From: Stenotrophomonas rhizophila
GTDB taxonomy: Bacteria > Pseudomonadota > Gammaproteobacteria > Xanthomonadales > Xanthomonadaceae
DNA length: 64,000 bases
Assembly: GCF_001704155.1 (NCBI RefSeq)
Contig: NZ_CP016294.1
Span: forward strand, 477,001 to 541,000
Reading direction: 5' to 3'
This document shows positions 40,976 through 49,709 of this stretch, piece by piece. Made by a program: the position numbers and the translations under genes. The stretch's first letter is position 1. Each line of letters begins with the position of its first letter. Below the pieces are notes generated by a model. The model worked only from the letters and a program-made list of their open reading frames with translations, did no database searches and had not been told where the DNA came from.

Positions 40976-41659
40976 ATGCGTATCCTTCTGGTCGAAGACG
41001 AAGCCCCGCTGCGGGAAACCCTTGCAGCCCGGCTCAAGCGCGAAGGCTTTGCCGTCGATGCCGCACAGGACGGTGAGGAAGGTCTGTACATGGGCCGCGA
41101 AGTGCCGTTCGACGTCGGCATCATCGATCTGGGTCTGCCCAAGATGTCGGGCATGGAACTGATCAAGGCGCTGCGCGACGAGGGCAAGAAGTTCCCCGTG
41201 CTGATCCTTACCGCCCGCTCGAGCTGGCAGGACAAGGTCGAAGGGCTCAAGCAGGGCGCCGACGATTACCTCGTCAAGCCGTTCCACGTCGAAGAGCTGC
41301 TGGCACGCGTCAACGCGCTGCTGCGCCGCGCGGCGGGCTGGAGCAAGCCGACCCTCGAATGCGGTCCGGTTGCGCTGGATCTTGCCGCGCAGACCGTCAG
41401 CGTTGCCGGCAGCAACGTGGACCTCACCAGCTACGAGTACAAGGTGCTGGAATACCTGATGATGCATGCCGGTGAACTGGTCTCCAAGGCCGACCTCACC
41501 GAACACATCTACCAGCAGGATTTCGACCGCGACTCGAACGTGCTGGAAGTGTTCATCGGCCGCCTGCGCAAGAAGCTGGATCCGGACGGCGAACTCAAGC
41601 CGATCGAAACCGTGCGTGGCCGCGGCTACCGCTTCGCGATTCCGCGCAACGAGGGCTGA
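40976..41659 (+). CDS. phoP: OmpR-family response regulator, PhoP type
   Basis: 227 residues. Receiver domain with the acidic pair E7-D8, phospho-acceptor Asp51 (GIIDLGLPKMSG), Thr (LTARS) and Lys (YLVKPFH). The C-terminal winged helix ends VRGRGYRFAIPR. The sequence is typical of xanthomonad PhoP, controlling Mg2+ and antimicrobial-peptide responses. It is followed 20 bases later by its kinase. Confidence 0.82.
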   Translation: MRILLVEDEAPLRETLAARLKREGFAVDAAQDGEEGLYMGREVPFDVGIIDLGLPKMSGMELIKALRDEGKKFPVLILTARSSWQDKVEGLKQGADDYLVKPFHVEELLARVNALLRRAAGWSKPTLECGPVALDLAAQTVSVAGSNVDLTSYEYKVLEYLMMHAGELVSKADLTEHIYQQDFDRDSNVLEVFIGRLRKKLDPDGELKPIETVRGRGYRFAIPRNEG

Positions 41660-41679
41660 GCCGTTAGTCCGGCGATGGG

Positions 41680-43107
41680 ATGATGTCAGGCCGTCTGTGG
41701 TTCTTTAAACGCTGGCGGCCGCGCTCCCTGCAGGCACGGCAGCTGCTGGCCGCCAGTGTGAGCCTGCTCGCCTTCCTGGCGATTGCAGGCTACGCGCTGG
41801 ATGCCGCGTTCGCCGATACGGCGCGCGCCAACCTGCGCGAGCGCCTGAAAAACTATGCCACCGCCTACGCGGCCGGCATCGACTTCACCCGCGACCGCTC
41901 GCTGTACATCCGCGAGCAACCGCCGGATCCCCGTTTCGACGTGCCCGGTAGCGGCCTGTACCTGCAGGTCGTCATGCCCGACGGCAAGGGCAACTCCATG
42001 TCCGCCGAAGGCCCGATGCTGCCCACCGTGGGCGGCAAGCTGCTGGCCCCGCGCCAGGAAGTCTTCGAAGGCCCGCTGCCGATGATCCAGATCGACGGCA
42101 GCCAAGGCTCGGTGTACCGCTATGGGCTGGGCCTGGTGTGGGATGCGGACGCCGACCCCGCCACCGAATTCCCGTACACCATCTACGTGATGGAAGACTC
42201 GCGCGCGCTCGGTGCGCAGCTGCGCGTGTTCCGTGGCCGGGTGTGGTTCTGGATGGGCGGCGCGGGACTGATCCTGCTGCTGTTGCAGACCGTCATCCTG
42301 CAGTGGAGCCTGCGCCCGATGCGGCGGGTGATCACCGAGCTGACCAAGGTGCAGCGCGGCGAAACCGAGCGCATGAGCGAACGCCACCCGCGCGAGCTGG
42401 AACCGCTCACCGACAGCATCAACGCCTTCATCGAAAGCGAGCGCGAGAACCTCGAGCGCCAGCGCAACACCCTGGCCGACCTGGCGCACAGCCTGAAAAC
42501 GCCGCTGGCGGTGCTGCGCACGCAGCTCGACAGTGGTGCGGCCGACCAGGACCTGCGCCAGGAATTCGATGTGCAGCTGCGCCGCATGAACAACCTGGTG
42601 TCCTACCAGCTGGCGCGCGCGGCATCGTCGGGCCACAAGCTGTTCTCGGCGCCGTTGCCGATCGAGTCCAACGCCGAGGAAATCGTGCGCGGGCTGGAGA
42701 AGGTGTACGCCTCCAAGGGCGTGCTGTGCGAATTCGACATCGACGACGGCGCGCGCTTCCATGGCGAGCCGGGCGACCTGCAAGAGCTGCTGGGCAACCT
42801 GCTGGAGAACGCCTTCAAGTGGGCCAACCGCCGCGTGCTGCTCACCGCCAAGCCGTTCAGCGCGCCGGGCATGCGTCGCGCTGGTCTGGTGCTGTCGGTG
42901 GACGATGATGGCCCGGGCATCGCCCCGGACGACATCGCCAAGGTGCTGCAGCGTGGCGTGCGCGGCGACGAACGCGTGCAGGGCCACGGCATCGGCCTGT
43001 CGATCGTGCAGGACCTGATCAAGGACTACCGCGGCGAACTGCAGGTCAAGCGTTCGCCGGAACTGGGTGGCGCGCGGTTTGAAGTGAAGTTGCCGCCCGG
43101 GCCGTAA
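41680..43107 (+). CDS. phoQ: sensor histidine kinase, PhoQ type
   Basis: 475 residues. Two membrane helices (about 24-45 and 188-208) flank a periplasmic domain. A HAMP-like linker is followed by the phospho-accepting His in LADLAHSLKTPLAVLRTQ, an N box (ELLGNLLENAFKWA) and G boxes (DDDGPGI, GHGIGLSIV). The acidic patch DADADPATE in the sensor domain fits cation sensing. Two adjacent ATG codons (41680, 41683) could start it. Confidence 0.82.
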   Translation: MMSGRLWFFKRWRPRSLQARQLLAASVSLLAFLAIAGYALDAAFADTARANLRERLKNYATAYAAGIDFTRDRSLYIREQPPDPRFDVPGSGLYLQVVMPDGKGNSMSAEGPMLPTVGGKLLAPRQEVFEGPLPMIQIDGSQGSVYRYGLGLVWDADADPATEFPYTIYVMEDSRALGAQLRVFRGRVWFWMGGAGLILLLLQTVILQWSLRPMRRVITELTKVQRGETERMSERHPRELEPLTDSINAFIESERENLERQRNTLADLAHSLKTPLAVLRTQLDSGAADQDLRQEFDVQLRRMNNLVSYQLARAASSGHKLFSAPLPIESNAEEIVRGLEKVYASKGVLCEFDIDDGARFHGEPGDLQELLGNLLENAFKWANRRVLLTAKPFSAPGMRRAGLVLSVDDDGPGIAPDDIAKVLQRGVRGDERVQGHGIGLSIVQDLIKDYRGELQVKRSPELGGARFEVKLPPGP

Positions 43108-43116
43108 GTCCAGAGC

Positions 43117-43137
43117 GTACCGACTAACAGTCGGTAC
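43117..43137. repeat. perfect hairpin between phoQ and mtfA
   Basis: GTACCGACT-AAC-AGTCGGTAC, a 9-bp stem with a 3-base loop. It overlaps the mtfA stop codon. It resembles the palindromic part of SMAG repeats and separates convergent genes. Confidence 0.5.
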
Positions 43138-43924
43138 GGAGCCCAAACGCAGGCGGCGCCCCATAAAACCGCCTCAAATGCCCGGCCACAACCGGCATTT
43201 CCGCTTCCAGCACATCCGGCGCCGAGAAGTGATACTCCGTCGCCACCGCAAAGAACTCATCCGGCGCTTCGGCCGCATACGGATCAATCACCGTCTCCAC
43301 GCCGGCATCCACCTGCGCACACAGCGCATCGAATGCCTGCTGGAAATCGGCGGCCCACTGCTGCTGCCACGCACGCGGCAGCGGCGGGGTGCCATCAAGC
43401 ACGCCATCGAGCACATCGATGCGGTGTGCCATCTCATGCACCACCACGCACGCCCCTTCGTGGGGATGCTCCAGTTCGGCCTGCACGTCATGCCAGGACA
43501 GCAGCAGCGGGCCGTTGTGCGACACCTGGCCGATCGCTTCCTCTTCCCACTCGTGCAGCACCCCGTCTTCATCCATCTCGCTCTGCGGCACGATGAAGCC
43601 CTCGGGGTACACCAGCACCTGCGACCAGCCACGCAATCCCACCTCGCCCAGTTCCAGCAGTGGCAGGCAGCACAGCGCGGCAATCAGCACCGCGTCATCG
43701 TCGCCCAGCTGCAGCCCGCCAATGGGGGTAATGGTCTTGTCGTGCAGGAATGCGGCGGACAGCACACGCAGGCGCTGCACACGTTCGGGCGGCAAGCCGC
43801 GCAGCCACGCAGTGCGCTGGCAGGTGCGTTGCCAGGCGGAATCAGGAATCGGGCGCGGAGACGAGCGCAGCCAGCGCAACAACGACTGGATCAGCGGAAC
43901 ATGCCCGGCAGGAAGCTGTGCCAT
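43124..43924 (-). CDS. mtfA: zinc-dependent peptidase of the MtfA (M90) family
   Basis: 266 residues with the gluzincin motif VVVHEMAHRIDVLDG and the downstream glutamate in PDEFFAVATEYHF. MtfA in E. coli is a cytosolic metallopeptidase that binds the Mlc regulator. Length matches the family (about 265). It is convergent with phoQ; its 5' end overlaps a small secreted-protein gene by 34 bases. Confidence 0.88.
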   Translation of the reverse strand: MAQLPAGHVPLIQSLLRWLRSSPRPIPDSAWQRTCQRTAWLRGLPPERVQRLRVLSAAFLHDKTITPIGGLQLGDDDAVLIAALCCLPLLELGEVGLRGWSQVLVYPEGFIVPQSEMDEDGVLHEWEEEAIGQVSHNGPLLLSWHDVQAELEHPHEGACVVVHEMAHRIDVLDGVLDGTPPLPRAWQQQWAADFQQAFDALCAQVDAGVETVIDPYAAEAPDEFFAVATEYHFSAPDVLEAEMPVVAGHLRRFYGAPPAFGLRTDC

Positions 43925-44172
43925 TTCGGCGCACGCAGGCGCGGCAACACATCGTCGTCGCCGCCACCGCCGGTGCTGCCCGGTGCGGTTGCGCTCGGCT
44001 TGACCGTGGTCGGTGCGGTGCTGGTCGGCGTGGTCGCCGGGGCCGCACGCTCTTCAGCTGCCGAATACACGCAGCCACCCCGGCCCGAGCTGGTCAGCGC
44101 ATCGGAAGCGTGCGCGGCCATCGGGGCCAACAGCAGGAGCAGGCAATGGGCGAACGGGCGCATCGTCAACAT
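43891..44172 (-). CDS. hypothetical small secreted protein
   Basis: 93 residues (or 90 from 44163) with a signal peptide MRPFAHCLLLLLAPMAAHA. A threonine/proline-rich segment (TTPTSTAPTTVKPSATAPGSTGGGGDDD) and a short conserved-looking end VLPRLRAPKWHSFLPGMFR follow. No family is recognised. It overlaps the start of mtfA. Confidence 0.5.
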   Translation of the reverse strand: MLTMRPFAHCLLLLLAPMAAHASDALTSSGRGGCVYSAAEERAAPATTPTSTAPTTVKPSATAPGSTGGGGDDDVLPRLRAPKWHSFLPGMFR

Positions 44173-44285
44173 CCGGAAGGGCCAAGGGGGTCAATCTTCG
44201 ATTCTAGCCCGATTCACTGTCTCAATTGGAAGCCCCGGGGCGGGCGCTGTCCGGCGCTTTCCCGCATACTTTTGCCGATCAACCG

Positions 44286-45263
44286 ATGGAAGCTGCCGTG
44301 GACGACCGCCAACTGCTGGCCAAACTGGGCGCCGGGCGACTGTCCGGCGACGCGCTGGCCCGCGAGCTGGGCCAGACCCGTGCCGCAATTTGGAAGCGAA
44401 TTCAAGGGCTTAGAGCGGCAGGCATCGAAATCGATGGCCGCGCCGGCGATGGCTACCAGCTGCAGCAGCACCTGGATCTGCTCGACGCCGAAGCGATTAC
44501 CACCCAGCTCCCCCCTGCGCTGAAGCCCCTGCTGGACACCCTCGAGGTGGCCTGGACGGTCGGTTCGACCAATACAGAATTGTTGCGGTGCAGCGCGCCG
44601 GAGCGCGGCGCGCGCGTGCTGCTGGCCGAACGCCAGACCGGTGGCCGTGGCCGTCGCGGCCGGGCCTGGGCGTCGCCACTGGCCGCGCACGTGTACCTGT
44701 CGGTGCTGCGCGGCTTCGCGGGGGGGCTGTCGCGGCTGGGGGGGCTGAGCCTGGTCGCGGGCGTGGCGGTGGCCGAAGCGCTGCGCGCGCACGGCGTTGC
44801 CAACGTGGGCCTGAAGTGGCCCAACGACATCGTGGTGGACGGGCAGAAGCTCGGTGGCCTGCTGGTCGAAGGCGGCGGCGAGTTCGCGGGCCCGGCGCGC
44901 GCGGTGATCGGGCTGGGCATCAATGTGCGCATGCCGGCCGCGTTCGGTGCCGGGATCACCCAGCCGTGGACCGACCTGGCCACGCTGCTGGGCAACGACA
45001 TCGAACGCAGCGCAGTGGTGGCCTGGCTGCTGGCGGCCCTGCTGCCGGCCCTGGAAGCGTTCGAGCGCGACGGCCTGGCCCCGTTCCTGCCGCGCTATGC
45101 CGCGTTGGACAGCCTGGCCGGACGCACGGTGCGGGTGGACGATGGTGGCGTGATGCATGAAGGGCAGGCGCTGGGGCTGGCCGACGATGGCGCGCTGCGG
45201 GTGCGTATCGACGGCAGCGAACGGGTGTTCCATGCCGGGGAAGTCAGCGTGAGGGCGCAATGA
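44286..45263 (+). CDS. birA: bifunctional biotin-[acetyl-CoA-carboxylase] ligase and repressor
   Basis: 325 residues. An N-terminal winged helix (LAKLGAGRLSGDALARELGQTRAAIWKRIQGLRAAGIEI) for biotin-operon repression, the ligase motif QTGGRGRRGRAWASP, then KWPNDIVVDGQKLGGLLVE and a C-terminal SH3-like domain. It biotinylates the AccB protein. The stop overlaps the coaX start (ATGA). Confidence 0.92.
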   Translation: MEAAVDDRQLLAKLGAGRLSGDALARELGQTRAAIWKRIQGLRAAGIEIDGRAGDGYQLQQHLDLLDAEAITTQLPPALKPLLDTLEVAWTVGSTNTELLRCSAPERGARVLLAERQTGGRGRRGRAWASPLAAHVYLSVLRGFAGGLSRLGGLSLVAGVAVAEALRAHGVANVGLKWPNDIVVDGQKLGGLLVEGGGEFAGPARAVIGLGINVRMPAAFGAGITQPWTDLATLLGNDIERSAVVAWLLAALLPALEAFERDGLAPFLPRYAALDSLAGRTVRVDDGGVMHEGQALGLADDGALRVRIDGSERVFHAGEVSVRAQ

Positions 45264-45997
45264 GCGATTGGTTGTTCGACCTGGGGAATTCGCGATTCAA
45301 GTTCGCACCGCTGCAGGGCATCCGCGCGGGCGATGTGCAGGCCTGGCCGCATGGCGCCGAAGCGATGCCGGCCGATGCGCTGGCGCAGCTGCCCAGCGGT
45401 GACACCGCCTACGTGGCCAGCGTGGCCGCCGCTGCGCTCACTTCCAGCATGCTCGAGGTGCTGCGCGCTCGTTTTACCCACGTTCGCGTGGCAACCACCG
45501 AAGCCAGCTGCGCCGGCGTGCGCATCGCCTATGCCGATCCGTCGAAGTTCGGGGTGGACCGTTATCTGGCGCTGATCGCCGCCGCCGAACGGCACGAAGC
45601 CGTGGTCGTGGCCGGTGTCGGCACCGCGCTCACCATCGACCTGCTTGATGCCGATGGCCAGCATCACGGCGGCCGCATCGCTGCCTCGCCGACCACCATG
45701 CGCGAAGCCCTGCATGCACGCGCGGTGCAGCTGCCCGCGCAGGGTGGCGACTACAGCGAGTTCGCCAACGACACCGCCGACGCCCTCGCGTCGGGCTGCG
45801 ACGGCGCAGCCGTCGCGTTGATCGAACGCAGCCGCGTGCAGGCCGCCACCGTGTTGGGCAGGGTGCCGGCGTTGCTGGTGCACGGCGGTGGCGCACCGGC
45901 GCTGATGCCGTTGCTGGCCGATGCACAGTTCCAGCCGGCGCTGGTGCTCGATGGTCTCGCGCGCTGGGCGGTGCACCAGCCACCGGCGTCGCGGTAG
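45260..45997 (+). CDS. coaX: type III pantothenate kinase
   Basis: 245 residues of the ASKHA fold. It has an N-terminal phosphate motif FDLGNSRFKF, the FGVDRYLALIAA segment, and VAGVGTALTIDLLDADGQHHGG with the catalytic Asp region. It phosphorylates pantothenate in CoA synthesis. birA-coaX-SPOR is the usual xanthomonad order. Confidence 0.92.
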   Translation: MSDWLFDLGNSRFKFAPLQGIRAGDVQAWPHGAEAMPADALAQLPSGDTAYVASVAAAALTSSMLEVLRARFTHVRVATTEASCAGVRIAYADPSKFGVDRYLALIAAAERHEAVVVAGVGTALTIDLLDADGQHHGGRIAASPTTMREALHARAVQLPAQGGDYSEFANDTADALASGCDGAAVALIERSRVQAATVLGRVPALLVHGGGAPALMPLLADAQFQPALVLDGLARWAVHQPPASR

Positions 45998-46006
45998 GAT
46001 CGCGGC

Positions 46007-46828
46007 ATGCTTACCCGTGCCCTGATCGTCGTACTGGCCATCCTCAACGTAGGCGTTGCGCTGTGGTGGATGCTGCGCGGCGAACCCGCGGCGGCGCCGC
46101 CCGCCACGCCTACCGGCGTAGCCCAGCTGCAGCTGCTCGACAGCCCCAGTGCACCGGCAGCGGCCGCACCCGCACCGGGCGCCGCAAGCGCGCAGCCCGC
46201 TGCCACCACCACGGCACTGACAGACACCACCCCGGCACCGCCCAAGCCCACCGCACCAGCCACGCCGGAACCCGCCGCACCCAACCCCGCGCCGACGACG
46301 GCTGCGGTAGCGCCGGCCGTTGGCCGGCCCACGGAAACCCCGCCGGCCCCCACACCCGCCGCCCCCCTCCAATGCATCAGCCTCGGCCCCTTCGCCGATC
46401 GCGACACCGCCATGGCCGCCCAGGGCAAGGCCGGCGAACTCGTTCAGCGTTCGCGCCTGCGTGAAGTCCTCAAACCCGGCGCCAGCAGCACCTACCGGGT
46501 GATGATGCCGGCCGCCGCCAGCCGCGAAGAGGCCCAGGCCACGGTCAAACGCATTGCCGCAGCGGGCATCAGCGATTACTACATCATGGCCCAGGGCGAA
46601 GACGCCAACGCCATCGCCCTGGGGCAGTACCGCAACCGCGAAGGCGCCGAGCGCCGCCTGGCCGCCCTGAGCGCGGCCGGCTTCAGCGCCCGCCTGGTCG
46701 GCGGCAGTGAAGGCAGCGCGCAGTGGTGGGTGGATGCGGCCCTGGCCGACAAGGCCAGCCCCGGCGCAGCCCGCCAGCGCAGTGGCGCGGCCCAGCAACG
46801 CTCGCTGGAATGCGCGGGCTTGCGCTAG
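46007..46828 (+). CDS. SPOR-domain membrane protein
   Basis: 273 residues. One N-terminal membrane helix (ALIVVLAILNVGVALWWML), a proline/alanine/threonine linker (about 30-120) and a C-terminal SPOR-like domain (CISLGPFADRDTAMAAQGKAGEL...YRVMMPAAASREEAQATVKRIAAAGISDYYIM...). SPOR domains bind denuded peptidoglycan at the division site. Its linker contains a SMAG palindrome that is read through as AVAPAVGRP. Starts 9 bases after coaX. Confidence 0.82.
   Translation: MLTRALIVVLAILNVGVALWWMLRGEPAAAPPATPTGVAQLQLLDSPSAPAAAAPAPGAASAQPAATTTALTDTTPAPPKPTAPATPEPAAPNPAPTTAAVAPAVGRPTETPPAPTPAAPLQCISLGPFADRDTAMAAQGKAGELVQRSRLREVLKPGASSTYRVMMPAAASREEAQATVKRIAAAGISDYYIMAQGEDANAIALGQYRNREGAERRLAALSAAGFSARLVGGSEGSAQWWVDAALADKASPGAARQRSGAAQQRSLECAGLR
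46307..46329 (+). repeat. SMAG palindrome inside a coding sequence
   Basis: GTAG plus the palindrome GCCGGCC-GTT-GGCCGGC, with flanks identical over 27 bases to the copy starting at 8551. It encodes part of the SPOR protein linker without breaking the frame. Confidence 0.7.
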
Positions 46829-46867
46829 AATCGCCCTCCGCGCCGGCAATGCCGTCGCCGTGCCTTT

Positions 46868-46943
46868 GCCGGCATAGCTCAGTTGGTAGAGCAACCGCCT
46901 TGTAAGCGGTAGGTCCCCAGTTCGAATCCGGGTGTCGGCACCA
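46868..46943 (+). tRNA. tRNA-Thr (anticodon UGU)
   Basis: 76 bases with encoded CCA. The acceptor stem GCCGGCA pairs with TGTCGGC (one G-U). The D-loop is AGTTGGTAGA, the anticodon loop CTTGTAA gives UGU, and the T-loop TTCGAAT lies on a CCAG/GGG-type stem. It reads ACA threonine codons. Confidence 0.95.
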
Positions 46944-46946
46944 TCT

Positions 46947-47486
46947 TCAGTTCGTCTCGGCGTACCGATACGACAGCAGCGATTTCACCAGGAACGTCAC
47001 CTGCGTGGCCGAACGCGCGTCTACGCGCATCACCGGCAGGCGGTGACCTGCGTCGAACAGCGCATTGCGGAATTCCGGAATCAACAGCGCCGGGTACTCA
47101 TCGGTACGCGTCACGCCCACCGCCAGGCTCGCTTCCGGCGCGATGCGCGAGAACTCCTGCAGCAGCTCCACCGTGGAAGCAACCGGCTCCGGATGCCCGG
47201 CGCTCACCAGCACGATCACGCCCAGTGCGCCTTCGCACACCATCGGCCACATGAAGTCCAGGTAGCGCTGGCCCGGTACGCCGTAAACATGCAGCAGTTC
47301 GCCGTCATCCAGTTCGATCGAGCTGTAATCGAGTGCGACGGTGGTTTCCACCTTGTCCCCCATCGCGTCTTCGCTCATCGGCATCTCGGTGCTCACCGGC
47401 TCCACGTCGGAGATCGCACGCACCGCCGTGGTCTTGCCGGCGCCCATGCTGCCCACGAACACCAGCTTGTTGGCGGGCAGGCTCAT
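46947..47486 (-). CDS. small Ras-like GTPase (MglA/Gtr-type)
   Basis: 179 residues. P-loop FVGSMGAGKTTAVRAIS (about 9-25), switch region with ETTVALDYSSIEL, GVPGQRYLDFMW as G3-like motif and VGVTRTDEYP in place of the usual NKxD. Proteins of this type partner roadblock/LC7 proteins in bacterial polarity modules (MglA/MglB) and conservons. Two roadblock genes stand upstream in the same operon. The start overlaps the previous gene's stop. Confidence 0.8.
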   Translation of the reverse strand: MSLPANKLVFVGSMGAGKTTAVRAISDVEPVSTEMPMSEDAMGDKVETTVALDYSSIELDDGELLHVYGVPGQRYLDFMWPMVCEGALGVIVLVSAGHPEPVASTVELLQEFSRIAPEASLAVGVTRTDEYPALLIPEFRNALFDAGHRLPVMRVDARSATQVTFLVKSLLSYRYAETN

Positions 47487-48433
47487 GACGGGCTCCCCTG
47501 GAACAGGTTCAGGCCGAAGCGGCGCGCCACCCACGAGAAGAAGCGCGAATCACCGGCCTCACGGCGGCGGGAAGTTGGGGGCACGGCAGGCTCCTGGGTC
47601 AGGGCGAGGCCACTGGCTACAGCAGCACAGAAGAGGGATTGCACCGTGTTGCGCGGCATCTGGCAAGCTGCCGCCAATGCAGTGGGCTGCCACGGGCGGG
47701 CATGCAGGCAGGCAATGGCCAGCAGCCAGGTGCTGGGCACATCATCCGGGTTGAGGTCCGGCCAATGGCGCAGCTTCATCGGTGCGTGCTCGGCAGGTGC
47801 CGGCAGCAGCAGGGGGCGATGGCGGGCGATGCAGAAATACAGCGCTTCGAACGAGTAGCGATGCGGCAGCCGGTACGCGTACTGGTGCTCGAACGTCGGC
47901 GCATCGATGACGCTGCCCGACCAGGCCACATCATCCAGTTGTGCCACCAGCTCCGACAGCGTCGTGGTGGGCGGCAGCGCGATGCTGCGCGTGGCGGTAT
48001 CCACCAGCACGGTGATCGCACCCCGCTGCAGCAGGTGCAGGTCCGAACCGGTGGACGAAGCCAGCTGCAGCAGCAGTGGCACACCGTCGGCGGGCCGGTC
48101 CACGCTGGGCGCGGCCTGCAGCAGGCTGGACAGCTGTTCGTTGATGTCGCGCACGGTGGCGCCATGTGGCAGCCGCCCCGGGGCGGGATCGGCATAACGG
48201 CGCGCGATCGACAGCGTGGGTACGTTGGCCGCATGCGCCTCACTGAGCGCGCGCGCGGCATCGGCGTGATCCAGCCCGATGACCAGCAGGTCGCAGGCAT
48301 CACCGGACCACGGCTGCAGCACCACCTCCATGCGCTCGGCGAGCAGCATCGAACTGGCCAGTTTCAGGCGTGTGTGATGCAGCACGTCCAGCCCGATGGC
48401 GGCAATGCGGAAGGAACGGGTGGGGGTATTCAT
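47483..48433 (-). CDS. hypothetical protein of GTPase-roadblock operon
   Basis: 316 residues. The N-terminal ~110 have a receiver-like pattern (RIAAIGLDVLHHTRLKLASSMLLAERMEVVLQPWSGDACDLLVIGLDHADAARAL) but no clear phospho-acceptor set. The C-terminal half (HRYSFEALYFCIARHRPLLLPAPAEHAPMKLRHWPDLNPDDVPSTWLLAIACLHARPWQPTALAAACQMP) is unrecognised, with a possible helix-turn-helix near 260. It overlaps the GTPase start. Confidence 0.65.
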   Translation of the reverse strand: MNTPTRSFRIAAIGLDVLHHTRLKLASSMLLAERMEVVLQPWSGDACDLLVIGLDHADAARALSEAHAANVPTLSIARRYADPAPGRLPHGATVRDINEQLSSLLQAAPSVDRPADGVPLLLQLASSTGSDLHLLQRGAITVLVDTATRSIALPPTTTLSELVAQLDDVAWSGSVIDAPTFEHQYAYRLPHRYSFEALYFCIARHRPLLLPAPAEHAPMKLRHWPDLNPDDVPSTWLLAIACLHARPWQPTALAAACQMPRNTVQSLFCAAVASGLALTQEPAVPPTSRRREAGDSRFFSWVARRFGLNLFQGSPS

Positions 48434-48509
48434 GGGGGTGTACCGCGCAACCGAAGCGACCACCGCGCCGCGCCCGGTCAGGGGCACGGCACGGCGGCAC
48501 TGCCTGCGA

Positions 48510-48869
48510 TCAGCTGAAGTCCAGGGTCTTCTCGAAGGCCTTCAGTTCATGGCGCGACATGGCCAGGTTGGCCTTGCTGCGGTCCATCACCACGTACAGG
48601 AACAGCAGCGGATTGCTTTCCAGCGGGCGGATCAGGTGGTACTGCGTGGTCAGCGTGATCAGCAGATCTTCCAGGGTGTCCGACAGGCCCAGCTGCTCGG
48701 CCACGCGGCGCTTGGCACGCACCACTTCGGTGTTGCCGGCAGCGGCCAGTTCCAGGTTGATGTTGCCGCCGCCGACCATGGCCAGGGCCATGCCGCTGTC
48801 ACCGTCGACCAGTGCGGCGCCGACGAAACCGGCGAGCGAATTGAGCTTTTCCAGATTGAGATTGGGCAC
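48510..48869 (-). CDS. roadblock/LC7-domain protein (first)
   Basis: 119 residues (LEKLNSLAGFVGAALVDGDSGMALAMVGGGNINLELAAAGNTEVVRAKRRVAEQLGLSDTLEDLLITLTTQYHLIRPL). Roadblock proteins act as dimeric GTPase-activating or scaffold partners of MglA-type GTPases. The GTG start at 48869 has AAGGA at good spacing. Confidence 0.82.
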   Translation of the reverse strand: MPNLNLEKLNSLAGFVGAALVDGDSGMALAMVGGGNINLELAAAGNTEVVRAKRRVAEQLGLSDTLEDLLITLTTQYHLIRPLESNPLLFLYVVMDRSKANLAMSRHELKAFEKTLDFS

Positions 48870-48946
48870 GTAAATCCTTTTTACTTCAGGCAGTGGGAGA
48901 GGCAGGCGAATGCCTGCCGGAAGGGCACAACAAAACCGAAGGGTGC

Positions 48947-49399
48947 TCAGGCCGCGCGCGGGCGCAGCACGGAATCGAGGCGCGAGGCGCATTCGCGCGC
49001 GTGGAACAGCAGCACGGCCATGTTGACCTCATGGCCGGCCACGGCGGTGAGGGTCAGCGGCTTGTCGGCCTGGATGCGGATCAGCACCACGTTGCCGAGC
49101 TTGGTGCAGATGGTGGCGTAATCCGCTTCGCTCAGCGCCAGCTCGCGCGAGACGGTCTCGCCAAGGGTCAGGAACGAATTGGCCATGGCGGCCAGGCGGC
49201 GGCCATCCACGCCCAGCGTGGAATCTTCGGCCACGGCGCGGCCGTCGGCGGTGGACAGCATCAGCAGGCTCAGCCCGCGCTCGCGTTCGCGCGCATGCTG
49301 GAAGGCCTGTTCAATGGCGGCGGTGTCATACAACTGCCGGGCCGGCTGGCTCTCGCCACTGGCATTGCGGACGATCTGGTGGATGCTGCTGCGCTGCAC
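48947..49399 (-). CDS. roadblock/LC7-domain protein (second)
   Basis: 150 residues with the roadblock core RGLSLLMLSTADGRAVAEDSTLGVDGRRLAAMANSFLTLGETVSRELALSEADYATICTKLGNVVLIRIQADKPLTLTAVAG. GTG 49399 follows AGGGGG at proper spacing; an upstream TTG is less likely. It heads the leftward operon with the first roadblock protein, the unknown protein and the GTPase. Confidence 0.82.
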   Translation of the reverse strand: MQRSSIHQIVRNASGESQPARQLYDTAAIEQAFQHARERERGLSLLMLSTADGRAVAEDSTLGVDGRRLAAMANSFLTLGETVSRELALSEADYATICTKLGNVVLIRIQADKPLTLTAVAGHEVNMAVLLFHARECASRLDSVLRPRAA

Positions 49400-49709
49400 G
49401 TACTGCCCCCTGAAACACGACAAAACACGGACCAACCCTGCGCGGGTTAGTCAATCAGTACTGCGAAGAAGTGTGAAATGTAGCACGTAATTTTTGCCTT
49501 CACGGCCAACGCAAGATGAACCGCAGTGTTCCTTTCGTGTGTGTCAAAGCATTGACACATAAGGCTTTCGCGCTGGGTCCGGATGCGACGTGGCGGGTCA
49601 TTCCGCGCCGCCCGCGGTCAGCGCTTCGGCGCCTGCTGCTGCGACGCCGCGAGTGGTTTGGCGGCCGGATCACTAGACTGGTGGGATTTTCCGTGTGTGT
49701 GGAGTCAGC

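Noticed and set aside
46868..46943. tRNA-Thr as a phage attachment site
   Set aside because: P2-like phages often use tRNA genes, but no integrase or duplicated tRNA end is nearby; the integration site is clearly in dusA.
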